Both the position numbers and the translations under genes were made by a program. A model generated the notes under the pieces. It was given only the letters and a program-made list of their open reading frames with translations. It searched no databases and was not told where the DNA came from. 47,044 nucleotides of DNA from Akkermansiaceae bacterium UBA3385 (lineage in GTDB: Bacteria; Verrucomicrobiota; Verrucomicrobiia; Verrucomicrobiales; Akkermansiaceae), in the NCBI GenBank assembly GCA_002358905.1, contig DEPT01000071.1, positions 1 through 47,044 on the forward strand, given 5' to 3'. Positions 1 through 7,775 of this stretch are shown here, piece by piece. How positions within the stretch are numbered: position 1 is the stretch's first letter; every line of letters starts with the position of its first letter.

Positions 1-279
1 GCGCACATAATGGTAGGTTGCTGCACGGAGATTGGTTCATTTTTTTAGCACCGTCAGTTTAGTAGCTGGCACCCCAGAACTCAATCTCCATTTTTGTTTT
101 CTTTTTTCTTCTTGGTTTTGCTTCTCTTCCCCCGGCTTTCTTTAGAACGCTTTTTGGACAGCTATGGAAAAAATCTGCATGCTGCTTTCTTTTGCCTTGC
201 ATCGGGTCAGAGATAACGCTAAAATTACCCTGTAAGCAGGGGCATGGTGCCACTGCATACCCCCTTATAGATACTGATT
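1..279. other. Gene-poor left edge, upstream of nagA
   Basis: No convincing gene is seen here. On the plus strand one frame is open from the left edge to a stop at 60-62; it could be the last codons of a gene outside the window. On the minus strand a short basic ORF runs from a GTG near 253 (or an ATG near 199) to 59, with a lysine/arginine-rich centre and a tail ending in GASY. It lacks a clear ribosome site and I cannot match it to a family. A TATAGA hexamer at 266-271, 8 nt before the nagA ATG, could be its -10 box, but no matching -35 box is seen. Confidence 0.3.
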
Positions 280-1422
280 ATGAAGACACTCATCACGAAT
301 GCCCATATCATCTCCCCCGGCATTGATCTGCCCGGAGGTTCCGTGCTTGTGGAGGGCAGCAAGATTATTGCTGTGCTGCAGCCCGGTGAAACAGCTGAGG
401 CTGATAAGACCATTGATGCCGGCGGCAATATGCTCATGCCCGGCTTCATCGATATCCACTCCCACGGTGCCGGTGGTTGCGACACATGTGATTGCAAGGT
501 GGAAAGCATCCGCACTATTGCAGATTGCAAGATGAAAGAAGGTGTGACCACCTGGCTTCCCACCACCCTTACCCTGGGCACCAAAACCCTGGCAGATGTA
601 TGCACAGTGGTAAAGGAATATGCTGCAGCCCCCACCGGCTCCAAGACTCCCGGTGTGCACCTGGAAGGGCCCTATATCAACCCCAAGCAGTGCGGCGCCC
701 AGAATCCCGCTTTCGTTCGCCCGGCTGATTTCGAGGAGGTCTCCATGCTGAACGATATCTACCCCGTTCTACTTATTTCCATGGCTCCGGAAATGCCCGG
801 CTCCATTGATTTCATCAACAAGGCCTCTGCCGCCGGCATCACCTGCTCCGCTGGTCACTCAGCCGCCAGCTATGCAGATTTCAAGGCAGCCAAGGCCGCA
901 GGCCTGAAGCACCTTACCCACTTCTGCAACCAGATGAGCCCCCAGCACCACCGCGAAATCGGCCTGGTGGGTTCCGGCATGCTGGATAAGGATGTGAAGA
1001 TTGAAATCATCTGCGACAAGATTCACCTGTGCGAAGATATGCTCAAGCTTACCTTCACGAACAAGGGCATCGACCAGATGATTATGATTACCGATTCGCT
1101 GGCATGCTCCTGGATGCCTGATGGCCCCGGCCAGCTGGGCGGTCTGCCCATCATTGTGAAGGGTGGCGTAGCTCGTCTGGAAAGCGGGAACCTGGCCGGT
1201 TCCACCCTGCGCTATGCCAAGGGGCTCAAGAATGTGCAGGAACTCACCGGCAAGCCGCTCAGCGAGCTGGTGAAGGCCACCTCCTGGAACCAGGCTCAGA
1301 GCCTCGGCCTGTTCGACCTGGGCAAGATTGCCCCCGGTTACACAGCCGATATGGTTGTGCTCAACGCCGAGTACGACACCGTCATGACCATCATTGATGG
1401 TGAACTCCGTTACCAGGCCTGA
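280..1422 (+). CDS. nagA: N-acetylglucosamine-6-phosphate deacetylase (NagA)
   Basis: A 380-residue cytosolic amidohydrolase that removes acetate from GlcNAc-6-phosphate, giving glucosamine-6-phosphate for glycolysis or wall synthesis. The family signatures are in order: the metal-site motif DIHSHGAGG near residue 58, HLEGPYINP near 126, SAGHS near 193, the HFCNQM segment near 217, and the catalytic-Asp region MITDSLA near 270. The C-terminal strand GYTADMVVLNAEYD is typical. The length is normal for the family. The gene stands alone, with a hairpin terminator just downstream. GlcNAc use fits a mucin- or host-glycan-feeding bacterium. Identification is confident; the substrate is taken from the family. 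Confidence 0.95.
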   Translation: MKTLITNAHIISPGIDLPGGSVLVEGSKIIAVLQPGETAEADKTIDAGGNMLMPGFIDIHSHGAGGCDTCDCKVESIRTIADCKMKEGVTTWLPTTLTLGTKTLADVCTVVKEYAAAPTGSKTPGVHLEGPYINPKQCGAQNPAFVRPADFEEVSMLNDIYPVLLISMAPEMPGSIDFINKASAAGITCSAGHSAASYADFKAAKAAGLKHLTHFCNQMSPQHHREIGLVGSGMLDKDVKIEIICDKIHLCEDMLKLTFTNKGIDQMIMITDSLACSWMPDGPGQLGGLPIIVKGGVARLESGNLAGSTLRYAKGLKNVQELTGKPLSELVKATSWNQAQSLGLFDLGKIAPGYTADMVVLNAEYDTVMTIIDGELRYQA

Positions 1423-1436
1423 TTTGAATCTGAACC

Positions 1437-1467
1437 GGCGGGGGGCTGCGGCACCCCGCCACTTTTT
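1437..1467 (+). terminator. Intrinsic terminator of nagA
   Basis: GGCGGGG (1437-1443) pairs with CCCCGCC (1454-1460), followed by a run of five T at 1463-1467. It lies 15 nt after the nagA stop. Confidence 0.8.
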
Positions 1468-1490
1468 AACATAACCCACATCGCCTCCCC

Positions 1491-2252
1491 ATGCTTATTT
1501 CTCCGCTTGCTCGCAAACTGTGCCAGAAAAAGGGAATTGACCCCGCAACCTTGCGCGGAAGCGGTCCTCGCGGGCGTATCATGGCGGGCGATGTAGTAGA
1601 GCCGACAACCGCACTGCAGAGCCGCGGCCGCACAGTGCTGAACGATTTCGCCATATCGCCCACCCGTGCGGAGATTGATGGATACTACGTCTACGACCAG
1701 GCGGTGAACATGTCGGCCCTGGCCCGCATCAGCCTCCCCATTGCAGTGCAATGTGAAAAACTACTGGAGCAGAGATATTCCCTGTTCGATTACATTGTGC
1801 GAGCCGTGGTGAAAGCCTGCACCAGCCGCCCTGTGTGGATGCCGGAAGATGGCAAGGTGGATGTGCTGCTTTTCCAGGATGCAGGCCAAAGCGTAGTGGC
1901 TATCGAGAATGCTGCCCAGAAAAGCATTTACCGTCTTGTCCGCGAAACCCAGAAGGGCTCCCCCGGCATACCGGTAGGCTTCGAGCCCCATATAGCCGTG
2001 TGCGATGCCGCCACCACCCGCCAGCAGGTGGTGGATTATATAGCCAGTGGCAAGCGTCCCTCTTTTGGCTTTGTAGTGCGAGGGAAAACCCCCAAGGTAG
2101 GCATACGCGCCGGTGGAGATACTGATGGCAAGTTCGACCTGCCGTATACGTTTTATGTTTCCACCTCCGTTCCCGCAGCCGAAGCAAACCGGATTGCCGC
2201 CCGCCTGGGAGATTTGCTGTACAATCCCGTCAGCCTGCTCCTCCCCACCTGA
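1491..2252 (+). CDS. Lipoyl-less E2-like protein (E3-binding domain plus degenerate acyltransferase domain)
   Basis: A 253-residue protein. Residues 4-37 match the peripheral subunit-binding domain of 2-oxoacid dehydrogenase E2 subunits: SPLARKLCQKKGID, then a GSGPRGRI turn and DV. The rest follows the outline of an E2 catalytic domain (YSLFDYIVRAVVKAC near residue 95; the C-terminal segment ending YNPVSLLL). Two things are missing: an N-terminal lipoyl domain, and the active-site HxxxDG motif, whose place is taken by STSVPAAEANR. It is therefore probably not an active acyltransferase. It might bind E1 or E3 in a structural or regulatory role; that is inference. No other pyruvate-dehydrogenase gene is nearby. 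No ribosome site is obvious before the ATG. Confidence 0.7.
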   Translation: MLISPLARKLCQKKGIDPATLRGSGPRGRIMAGDVVEPTTALQSRGRTVLNDFAISPTRAEIDGYYVYDQAVNMSALARISLPIAVQCEKLLEQRYSLFDYIVRAVVKACTSRPVWMPEDGKVDVLLFQDAGQSVVAIENAAQKSIYRLVRETQKGSPGIPVGFEPHIAVCDAATTRQQVVDYIASGKRPSFGFVVRGKTPKVGIRAGGDTDGKFDLPYTFYVSTSVPAAEANRIAARLGDLLYNPVSLLLPT

Positions 2253-2339
2253 TTTACGCTATACGGAGTGGATTGGGATGCCTGCACTGGTAATTTTACC
2301 CTGATTGCGGCATGATTTGTATTTTCTGCAAAAAAAGTC

Positions 2340-2368
2340 TTGCATTGCAGCCCGGGCATCTGTATAAT
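2340..2368 (+). promoter_or_regulatory. Sigma-70-type promoter of tRNA-Asp
   Basis: TTGCAT (2340-2345), a 17-nt spacer and a perfect TATAAT (2363-2368), 42 nt before the tRNA. Confidence 0.8.
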
Positions 2369-2410
2369 GCGCCCGTTCCCGCTGCAAAGTGAGGAATCGG
2401 TAAAACCGAC

Positions 2411-2485
2411 GGAGCGGTAGCTCAGTTTGGTTAGAGCGCAGCCCTGTCACGGCTGAGGTCGCGGGTTCGAGCCCCGTCCGCTTCG
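2411..2485 (+). tRNA. tRNA-Asp (GTC)
   Basis: A complete cloverleaf. The acceptor stem GGAGCGG pairs with CCGCTTC. The anticodon arm CAGCC-CTGTCAC-GGCTG gives anticodon GTC. The T arm is GCGGG-TTCGAGC-CCCGT. Discriminator base 73 is G, as expected for tRNA-Asp. CCA is not encoded. It has its own promoter and terminator. Confidence 0.97.
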
Positions 2486-2495
2486 TTTTTACACG

Positions 2496-2528
2496 AAAAA
2501 AGGCACACCTACCAGGGTGTGCCTTTTT
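2496..2528 (+). terminator. Intrinsic terminator after tRNA-Asp
   Basis: AAAAGGCACACC pairs with GGTGTGCCTTTTT around a 6-nt loop; the 3' arm itself forms the T run. Confidence 0.9.
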
Positions 2529-2558
2529 GCATCTCCGAACAGCAGCTAAACGCGGAAA

Positions 2559-2614
2559 TCTGGGGTCAAGCCCAACTTTTGTGGGATGGTGATTCTGGGT
2601 CAAACCCAACTTTT
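2559..2614. repeat. Imperfect direct repeat, about 21 nt, two copies
   Basis: TCTGGGGTCAAGCCCAACTT at 2559-2578 recurs as TCTGGGTCAAACCCAACTT at 2594-2612, both followed by TT. Each copy can fold into a short GGGT/ACCC-type hairpin. It lies between the tRNA-Asp terminator and the tRNA-Arg promoter, with no gene. Confidence 0.7.
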
Positions 2615-2694
2615 CATTGCGTAGACCAGCAAATCTGAAACAGACCCGAAAAATCCCTTTTTGCACATTTTTTGAAAAAATATCGATTTTTGTC

Positions 2695-2723
2695 TTGACT
2701 CAGGCAAAAGCATCATGTATACT
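2695..2723 (+). promoter_or_regulatory. Sigma-70-type promoter of tRNA-Arg
   Basis: TTGACT (2695-2700), 17-nt spacer, TATACT (2718-2723), 42 nt before the tRNA. The hexamers are identical to those of prfB. Confidence 0.85.
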
Positions 2724-2765
2724 GCGCTCACCGCAACACTGTGTGCGGCTCCTGAAAAGGATAAA

Positions 2766-2839
2766 GCGCCCGTAGCTCAATTGGATAGAGCATCTGACTA
2801 CGGATCAGAAGGTTTGAGGTTCGAATCCTCACGGGCGTG
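2766..2839 (+). tRNA. tRNA-Arg (ACG)
   Basis: A complete cloverleaf. The acceptor stem GCGCCCG pairs with CGGGCGT. The anticodon arm TCTGA-CTACGGA-TCAGA gives anticodon ACG, whose A34 is normally deaminated to inosine to read CGN codons. The T arm is TGAGG-TTCGAAT-CCTCA. CCA is not encoded. Confidence 0.97.
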
Positions 2840-2863
2840 TTTCTCAAAAGGATTTAACAAAAT

Positions 2864-2895
2864 GCCGGTTCGATTCAACGAAACCGGTTTTTTTG
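2864..2895 (+). terminator. Intrinsic terminator after tRNA-Arg
   Basis: CCGGTTCG pairs with CGAAACCGG (one bulged A), followed by seven T. It separates the tRNA from tmRNA. Confidence 0.85.
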
Positions 2896-2924
2896 TCCAC
2901 TAATACCTGTAGAGAATAAAACAT

Positions 2925-3283
2925 GGGGGCGTCCCGGTTTCGACTGAACATTCGAGGCGCCGGCTGCATGTGGAGGTTGATCGGCTGGCCTCCTTAAAAG
3001 CCGCTCAAAAGATTAAGTGCCTATTCTAAGAACGAATACGCCATGGCTGCGTAAATAACGCGCCTTGCGCCGATTCCCGACGCCTACTAGGGATGACGCG
3101 CCTAGCTCAGTAGGCAGGTGCCCGGCGGGGGAACCGCGCCGGGTATGACATCCACAGGTTCCTGGCTATGGTGAAAGGCTGACGCGGAGCGGATCACCGG
3201 CGAGATGCAGCAATCCGCGTCTGAACATGGAGATGCTTGCGTCAACAGTGTCCAGGACAGGGGTTCAATTCCCCTCGCCTCCA
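2925..3283 (+). ncRNA. ssrA: Transfer-messenger RNA (tmRNA)
   Basis: A one-piece tmRNA of about 359 nt that rescues stalled ribosomes with SmpB. The tRNA-like ends are present: 5' GGGGGCG pairs with 3' CGCCTCC, the T arm GGGG-TTCAATT-CCCC is intact, and the conserved 5' stretch TCCCGGTTTCGACT follows the acceptor strand. The tag ORF is at 3019-3054: a GCC resume codon and a predicted tag AYSKNEYAMAA, then TAA. Pseudoknot-like GC-rich helices follow. CCA is not encoded. The tag ends in M-A-A where L-A-A is usual. The resume codon is inferred from the fit to known tags. Confidence 0.95.
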
Positions 3284-3296
3284 TCAAGAAATCACC

Positions 3297-3333
3297 AGAA
3301 GCCGCTGCATGGGACACCCACGCAGCGGCTTCT
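3297..3333 (+). terminator. Hairpin downstream of tmRNA
   Basis: AGAAGCCGCTGC (3297-3308) pairs perfectly with GCAGCGGCTTCT (3322-3333). An inner TGGG/CCCA helix can form in the loop. There is no T run, so it may act as a processing or weak termination signal. Confidence 0.6.
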
Positions 3334-3362
3334 GTATCCGCCAAACCAACATACAAATCATC

Positions 3363-3797
3363 ATGCTGCAGGAAGATCCCTTTTCGTTCCGTCGCTTGTT
3401 TCAACTTTCGATGAGCTATGGCGGCGTAGTGCTTGCCCTGCTCTGCTATGAGCCGCTGCAGGAGTTGTTCCGCGAACCTGTTACCGCCGAGCGTGTACGC
3501 GAAACAGCCTCCTCCATAGGAGCCCTGCTGCCCGTAGGCATGGCTGTGGCTGCCGTGGTGGCAGGCATGGTACGCAAGGTATTGTTCCGCTTTGGTGGAG
3601 TAAACCGCCGCAGTCTCTGGGCCATCTACCTGCTGGGAACCTTCTGGCACCTGCCGTTCACTGTGCTGGTGGCACATGCAGCAGCAGCACACGAACCAAC
3701 GGCCTGGCAGCTCCCCCTGTGGTTCACCGGCATGGGGGCTGTGGCTTCCCTGGCGCTCATCTGTGCTGTCTGGCGCCTGATTCCGCGCAAGAACTGA
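3363..3797 (+). CDS. Small four-helix membrane protein, function unknown
   Basis: The ATG at 3363 (MLQEDPF) is chosen because an upstream in-frame start would overlap the tmRNA 3' end and its hairpin. The product is 144 residues. Four hydrophobic segments are visible: about 17-30, 49-68, 84-106 and 112-136, the third containing LLGTFWHLPFTVLV. The C-terminus RLIPRKN is basic and probably cytoplasmic. I do not recognise the family. It ends 7 bp from the 3' end of the convergent GH16 gene, with no terminator between them. Confidence 0.65.
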   Translation: MLQEDPFSFRRLFQLSMSYGGVVLALLCYEPLQELFREPVTAERVRETASSIGALLPVGMAVAAVVAGMVRKVLFRFGGVNRRSLWAIYLLGTFWHLPFTVLVAHAAAAHEPTAWQLPLWFTGMGAVASLALICAVWRLIPRKN

Positions 3798-3804
3798 ATG
3801 TTGC

Positions 3805-4749
3805 TTATTGCTTCTTGCTGCGGCGCTTCTTCTTCTTTTTCTTTTTTATGGGTGCAGGGGTATCCTCCTCAGCCTGTTCGTTTTCGGCAGACGTGGCCTT
3901 TTCACCCTTGGTGTAATAGCGCACGTAATCAATCTCGAACTGAACAGGGTAATCCCTGGCATCCGGAGCTTCGGCCCAACCGTCGATAGCGGTGTTCATG
4001 ATAAGGTAGCAAGGAGTTTTCAGCGGGTTGTTTCCGTCAGGATAATCCGCCTCAGCAATACCGACCCGACCAACTTCCTGGTCATCAATCAGAATGCGCA
4101 TGGTCTGTTCATCCCACTCCAGAATGTAGGTGTGGAAGTCCTTGCTGTAATCAGGGATATTGGTGGTGCGGATGACCTTATGTTCCTGATTTCCACCATT
4201 GACACCCCAGCGGAAGATAGAATAACAGGTGTTCGGCTCCTGGGAAATATGCTCCAGAATATCAATTTCACCGTTAGCCGGCCAGCCATATTGGTTCACA
4301 TGCATCGTCCATAACGCGGGCCAGACACCTTTACCCTTTGGAACTCTGGCACGGATTTCCAGGCGGCCGGGGGCTTCGAAGTGTTTAACATCGCGCGTGG
4401 TAACTGAGCCACTCGCATAAGGCATGGTCTTAATCTGGTGGGTCCAGTGCTCGCTTCTGGGGTTGTAATTGCTGTTTTTGGTAGTCTTGGCCCTGGAGGT
4501 AAGAATCAGCTTGCCACCCTGCACCCGCACGCAATCCTTCGTGTACGTCTGCACGGCGTCCCGGTTGCGGATAACACCCAGCTCATACTGCCATTTTTTC
4601 AAATCCAGTCTTGAACCGGTGAACTCATCGGCCCAATCGAGCCGCCAGCCGCCTTCCAGTGTTCGTGGGGCATCATCAGCTGCCAGCGGGGCGGCCAGGC
4701 CAAGAAATAAGATACAAGGAATACATCTGAGATGGGAGAAGAGAGCCAT
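3805..4749 (-). CDS. Exported GH16-family glycoside hydrolase with polylysine tail
   Basis: 314 residues. A signal peptide (about 1-23, ending PLAA) is followed by a GH16 jelly-roll domain. The catalytic signature ExDxxE is present as GEIDILEH near residue 160, supported by GRLEIRARVPKGKGVWPALW upstream and EWDEQTMRILIDDQEV downstream. GH16 enzymes cleave beta-1,3 or beta-1,4 linkages in glucans, galactans or, in gut Akkermansia-type bacteria, mucin O-glycans; the substrate cannot be read from sequence. The last 13 residues are nearly all lysine or arginine, after an acidic/proline linker. The gene starts 4 bp after the aldo/keto reductase stop, so the two probably share an mRNA. Confidence 0.9.
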   Translation of the reverse strand: MALFSHLRCIPCILFLGLAAPLAADDAPRTLEGGWRLDWADEFTGSRLDLKKWQYELGVIRNRDAVQTYTKDCVRVQGGKLILTSRAKTTKNSNYNPRSEHWTHQIKTMPYASGSVTTRDVKHFEAPGRLEIRARVPKGKGVWPALWTMHVNQYGWPANGEIDILEHISQEPNTCYSIFRWGVNGGNQEHKVIRTTNIPDYSKDFHTYILEWDEQTMRILIDDQEVGRVGIAEADYPDGNNPLKTPCYLIMNTAIDGWAEAPDARDYPVQFEIDYVRYYTKGEKATSAENEQAEEDTPAPIKKKKKKKRRSKKQ

Positions 4750-4753
4750 ACCA

Positions 4754-5707
4754 TTATTGATTATTAAGAAGTTTCATCAATTCATCGCTCAGCGGCTCCT
4801 GCTCAGCCGCCGCCGCACATTCTTCCAGCTGAGCCACAGTGCGTGCACCCACCAGAACACTTGTCACTTCATTACGCTGCAAAAGCCAGCGCAAAGCAAG
4901 CTGAGTCAAGGGAATTCCCGCTTCTGTAGCAATAGCCTGCAGCGATGCCACTCGGTCAGCATCAGCAGCCACCTTGGTTGCATCCAGAAAAATGGAATCG
5001 CTACGTTCTGCTCGTGAATCTTCAGGAAGCGAAGACTTGTTCAGGTACTTGCCAGTAAGCATACCCTGCGCCAGAGGCGAGAATACAATGCTACCGGTTC
5101 CCTGCGCTTTGGCCGCAGGCAACTGCCCGGCCTCGCAGGCACGGTCCAGCAGATTATAGCGCAACTGGTGCAGCAGGCAGGGCACATGAGCCTCCGCCAG
5201 AAGGGTACAGGCGCGGTTAAACAATGCCGGCGGGTACTTGGAAAGGCCAATGTAGAGAGCCTTGCCACTGCGAACAATCTGCACCAGCGCTTCCACTGTC
5301 TCCTCAATGGGAGTTTCAGGGTCCGGTCGGTGGTGGTAGAAGACATCCACATAATCCAGCTGCATGCGGCGAAGGCTTTGATCCAGCCCGGAAATCAGGT
5401 GTTTCCGACTTCCCCAGTCCCCATAAGGACCGGGCCACATCAGATGCCCAGCCTTGGTTGCAATGAACATCTCATCACGGTGCCCGGCAAACTCCTGCTT
5501 CAACAGACCACCGAAACGCTCCTCAGCGCTTCCGGGGGGCGGTCCATAATTATCGGCCAGGTCAAAGTGACAAATTCCCAGCTCCAGGGCACGTCCGATG
5601 ATGGCAGCATTCCGGGCTCGGTCATCCCAGCCACCGAAATTATGCCACAGCCCCAATGAAATCTCCGGCAGCAACACACCGCTGCGGCCACATCGTCTGT
5701 ACTTCAT
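4754..5707 (-). CDS. Aldo/keto reductase (YghZ-like)
   Basis: A 317-residue NAD(P)H-dependent TIM-barrel oxidoreductase. The start MKYRRCGRSG-LLPEISLGLW is typical. The catalytic tetrad can be placed: Asp in HFDLADNY with Tyr at its end, Lys in FIATKAGH, and His in YHHRPD. The GPPPGSAEERFG and GPYGDWGSRKHL segments resemble the L-glyceraldehyde-3-phosphate reductase subgroup. It is the first gene of a two-gene unit with the GH16 enzyme. A perfect-spacing promoter has its -10 box 7 nt before this ATG, so the mRNA is predicted to be leaderless. Confidence 0.9.
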   Translation of the reverse strand: MKYRRCGRSGVLLPEISLGLWHNFGGWDDRARNAAIIGRALELGICHFDLADNYGPPPGSAEERFGGLLKQEFAGHRDEMFIATKAGHLMWPGPYGDWGSRKHLISGLDQSLRRMQLDYVDVFYHHRPDPETPIEETVEALVQIVRSGKALYIGLSKYPPALFNRACTLLAEAHVPCLLHQLRYNLLDRACEAGQLPAAKAQGTGSIVFSPLAQGMLTGKYLNKSSLPEDSRAERSDSIFLDATKVAADADRVASLQAIATEAGIPLTQLALRWLLQRNEVTSVLVGARTVAQLEECAAAAEQEPLSDELMKLLNNQ

Positions 5708-5714
5708 GGGCTAC

Positions 5715-5743
5715 ACTATAGCCTATGTTCACGCCCGTGTAAA
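5715..5743 (-). promoter_or_regulatory. Promoter of the aldo/keto reductase-GH16 unit, leaderless geometry
   Basis: On the minus strand: TTTACA, 17-nt spacer, TATAGT, then 7 nt and the ATG. Transcription should start at or within a base or two of the A of ATG. Confidence 0.75.
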
Positions 5744-5823
5744 GCTCACATTTATTTCACTACGCTAATCCCGGGAACATTTTGTACGCCACACAGGCAC
5801 ATAACCTCCCATGCATAAAACGC

Positions 5824-5852
5824 TTGAAATGCCCACTTTCCGATGATATGAT
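5824..5852 (+). promoter_or_regulatory. Promoter of thiC, leaderless geometry
   Basis: TTGAAA (5824-5829), 17-nt spacer, TATGAT (5847-5852), then 7 nt to the ATG at 5860. No TPP riboswitch can fit or is seen. Confidence 0.7.
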
Positions 5853-5859
5853 ACCCCGC

Positions 5860-7677
5860 ATGAAGACCGATGAACTCAAGTACCCTGGTTCACGCCGGGT
5901 TTATGTGCCGGGTTCACTATTCCCGGATATCAAGGTATCTATGCGCGAAGTAACGCTTTCAGATTCCGTATTTCCGGATGGTGCTACAGAGCCGAATGAA
6001 CCAGTGAGGATTTATGATTGTTCCGGAGCCTGGGGCGATGAGAGTTTTCATGGTAAGGCAGAACAGGGGCTTCCCCGGCTCCGTGAGTCATGGATTGAAG
6101 CCCGCGGAGATGTGCGCAGAGATGCAGATGGCGTGTTGGTAGCGGCTGATGTGAAACAGGCTCCAACGCAGCGCGAATACGCCCGCAGAGGCATCATCAC
6201 ACCGGAAATGGAATATGTGGCGATTCGTGAAAATCTGGGAAGAGAGTCGGCATTCAAAGCCATTTACGACAAATTCCCCAGCGCAAAATCCCGCCCGGAA
6301 GCCGCCCAGATTCTGCTGGATGAGCTGGGCACCGGCATGCCGCGTCCCAGTGAACTGGAGGAACTCCCCGGGTTCTCACCGAAAAGCCTGGAGCGCCGCT
6401 CCCAGCTGCACTACCAGCACCCGGCAGAGCAGCGCGGGGGCAATATGCCGGCCTTCTTCACCCCCGAGTTCGTGCGCGATGAAATTGCCGCCGGTCGCGC
6501 GCTCATTCCGGCCAATATCAATCACCCGGAAGCTGAGCCCATGATTATCGGGCGCAACTTCCTTTGCAAAATCAATGCAAATATCGGCAATTCAGCCATT
6601 ACTTCCGGCATTGAGGAGGAAGTGGAAAAACTCCGCTGGGCCATTCACTGGGGAGCCGATACCGTAATGGATTTGTCCACCGGCAAGGATATTCATCGGA
6701 CGCGCGAATGGATATTGCGCAACAGTCCCGTTCCCATCGGCACAGTGCCCATGTACCAGAGTCTGGAGAAATGCAGCGGACGGGTGGAGCACCTGAGCTG
6801 GCCGATTTTCCGTGATACGCTCATCGAACAAGCCCGCCAGGGTGTGGACTATGTGACAGTGCATGCAGCCCTTCTGGAACGTTTTGTCTATCATACAGCT
6901 AATCGCGCCACAGGCATAGTCTCCCGCGGTGGGAGCATCATTGCCAAGTGGATGATGCTGCACAAGCAGGAGAACTTCCTCTACACGCATTGGGATGAAA
7001 TCTGCGATATTCTCGCCACATACGATGTAGCCATCTCCATAGGCGATGGCCTGCGCCCGGGTTCCATAGCCGATGCAAACGATTTTGCACAACTGGCAGA
7101 GCTGGAGGTACAGGGAGAGCTGACACGCCGGGCCTGGGATAAGGGAGTGCAGGTCATGAATGAAGGCCCCGGGCATGTGCCGCTGCACCTTGTTCCGGAA
7201 AACATGCGCAAGCAGCTGGAATGGTGCTACGAAGCCCCCTTCTACACCCTCGGCCCGCTGGCTACGGACATCGCCCCGGGGTATGACCACATCACCGGCG
7301 CGCTGGGTGGTGCCATCATTGCCCAACGCGGGTGCGCCATGCTCTGCTATGTGACCCGCAAGGAACACCTGGGACTGCCGGATAAGGAAGATGTGCGTGA
7401 AGGTGTGGTGACCTACAAACTGGCAGCACACGCTGCAGACCTGGCCAAGGGTCACCCCGGAGCCCAGCTGCGCGACAATGCCCTGGCGAAGGCCCGCTTT
7501 GAATTCCGCTGGGAAGACCAATTCAACCTTTCTCTGGATCCGCACAAGGCACGTTCATACCACGACCTGACCTTGCCACACGCCAACGCCAAGCAAGCGC
7601 ATTTCTGCTCCATGTGCGGCCCGGATTTCTGCGCCATGAAGCTCACCCAGGAGATTCGTGACAGCCGGAAGGATTAA
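5860..7677 (+). CDS. thiC: Phosphomethylpyrimidine synthase (ThiC)
   Basis: A radical-SAM enzyme that converts aminoimidazole ribotide to HMP-phosphate for thiamine synthesis. With the start chosen here it has 605 residues, normal for the family. An in-frame ATG at 5782 is rejected because the promoter lies between it and 5860. Seen motifs: SRRVYVPG at the N-terminus, NINHPEAEPMIIGRNFLCKINANIGNSA, and VMNEGPGHVPLH. The C-terminal Cys cluster CSMCGPDFC holds the 4Fe-4S cluster. No other thiamine gene is adjacent. It ends at a terminator shared with the convergent thioredoxin-like gene. The usual TPP riboswitch upstream of thiC is absent. Confidence 0.97.
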   Translation: MKTDELKYPGSRRVYVPGSLFPDIKVSMREVTLSDSVFPDGATEPNEPVRIYDCSGAWGDESFHGKAEQGLPRLRESWIEARGDVRRDADGVLVAADVKQAPTQREYARRGIITPEMEYVAIRENLGRESAFKAIYDKFPSAKSRPEAAQILLDELGTGMPRPSELEELPGFSPKSLERRSQLHYQHPAEQRGGNMPAFFTPEFVRDEIAAGRALIPANINHPEAEPMIIGRNFLCKINANIGNSAITSGIEEEVEKLRWAIHWGADTVMDLSTGKDIHRTREWILRNSPVPIGTVPMYQSLEKCSGRVEHLSWPIFRDTLIEQARQGVDYVTVHAALLERFVYHTANRATGIVSRGGSIIAKWMMLHKQENFLYTHWDEICDILATYDVAISIGDGLRPGSIADANDFAQLAELEVQGELTRRAWDKGVQVMNEGPGHVPLHLVPENMRKQLEWCYEAPFYTLGPLATDIAPGYDHITGALGGAIIAQRGCAMLCYVTRKEHLGLPDKEDVREGVVTYKLAAHAADLAKGHPGAQLRDNALAKARFEFRWEDQFNLSLDPHKARSYHDLTLPHANAKQAHFCSMCGPDFCAMKLTQEIRDSRKD

Positions 7678-7711
7678 GCGCACAGCCCCCGCCTGAGCAA
7701 CAGGGCAACAT

Positions 7712-7754
7712 AAAAAGAACAGGGACACACCAGACGTGTGCCCCTGTTCTTTTT
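7712..7754. terminator. Bidirectional terminator between thiC and the thioredoxin-like gene
   Basis: AAAAAGAACAGGG pairs with CCCTGTTCTTTTT, with further CACAC/GTGTG pairing inside. A and T runs on both flanks allow termination in both directions. Confidence 0.9.
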
Positions 7755-7775
7755 CAGGAAAATTGAGGAAGCGAG

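Noticed and set aside
2259..2666. Minus-strand ORF over the tRNA-Asp gene
   Set aside because: Its protein text (RTGLEPATSAVTGLRSNQTELP-like) is a well-known artefact of reading through a tRNA antisense.
2715..2903. Plus-strand ORF over the tRNA-Arg gene
   Set aside because: The translation (VAQLDRASDYGSEGLRFESS) is the familiar spurious reading of a tRNA gene.
3102..3692. Minus-strand ORF over the tmRNA 3' half
   Set aside because: It overlaps tmRNA and its text (ARGIEPLSWTL) is another RNA-gene artefact.
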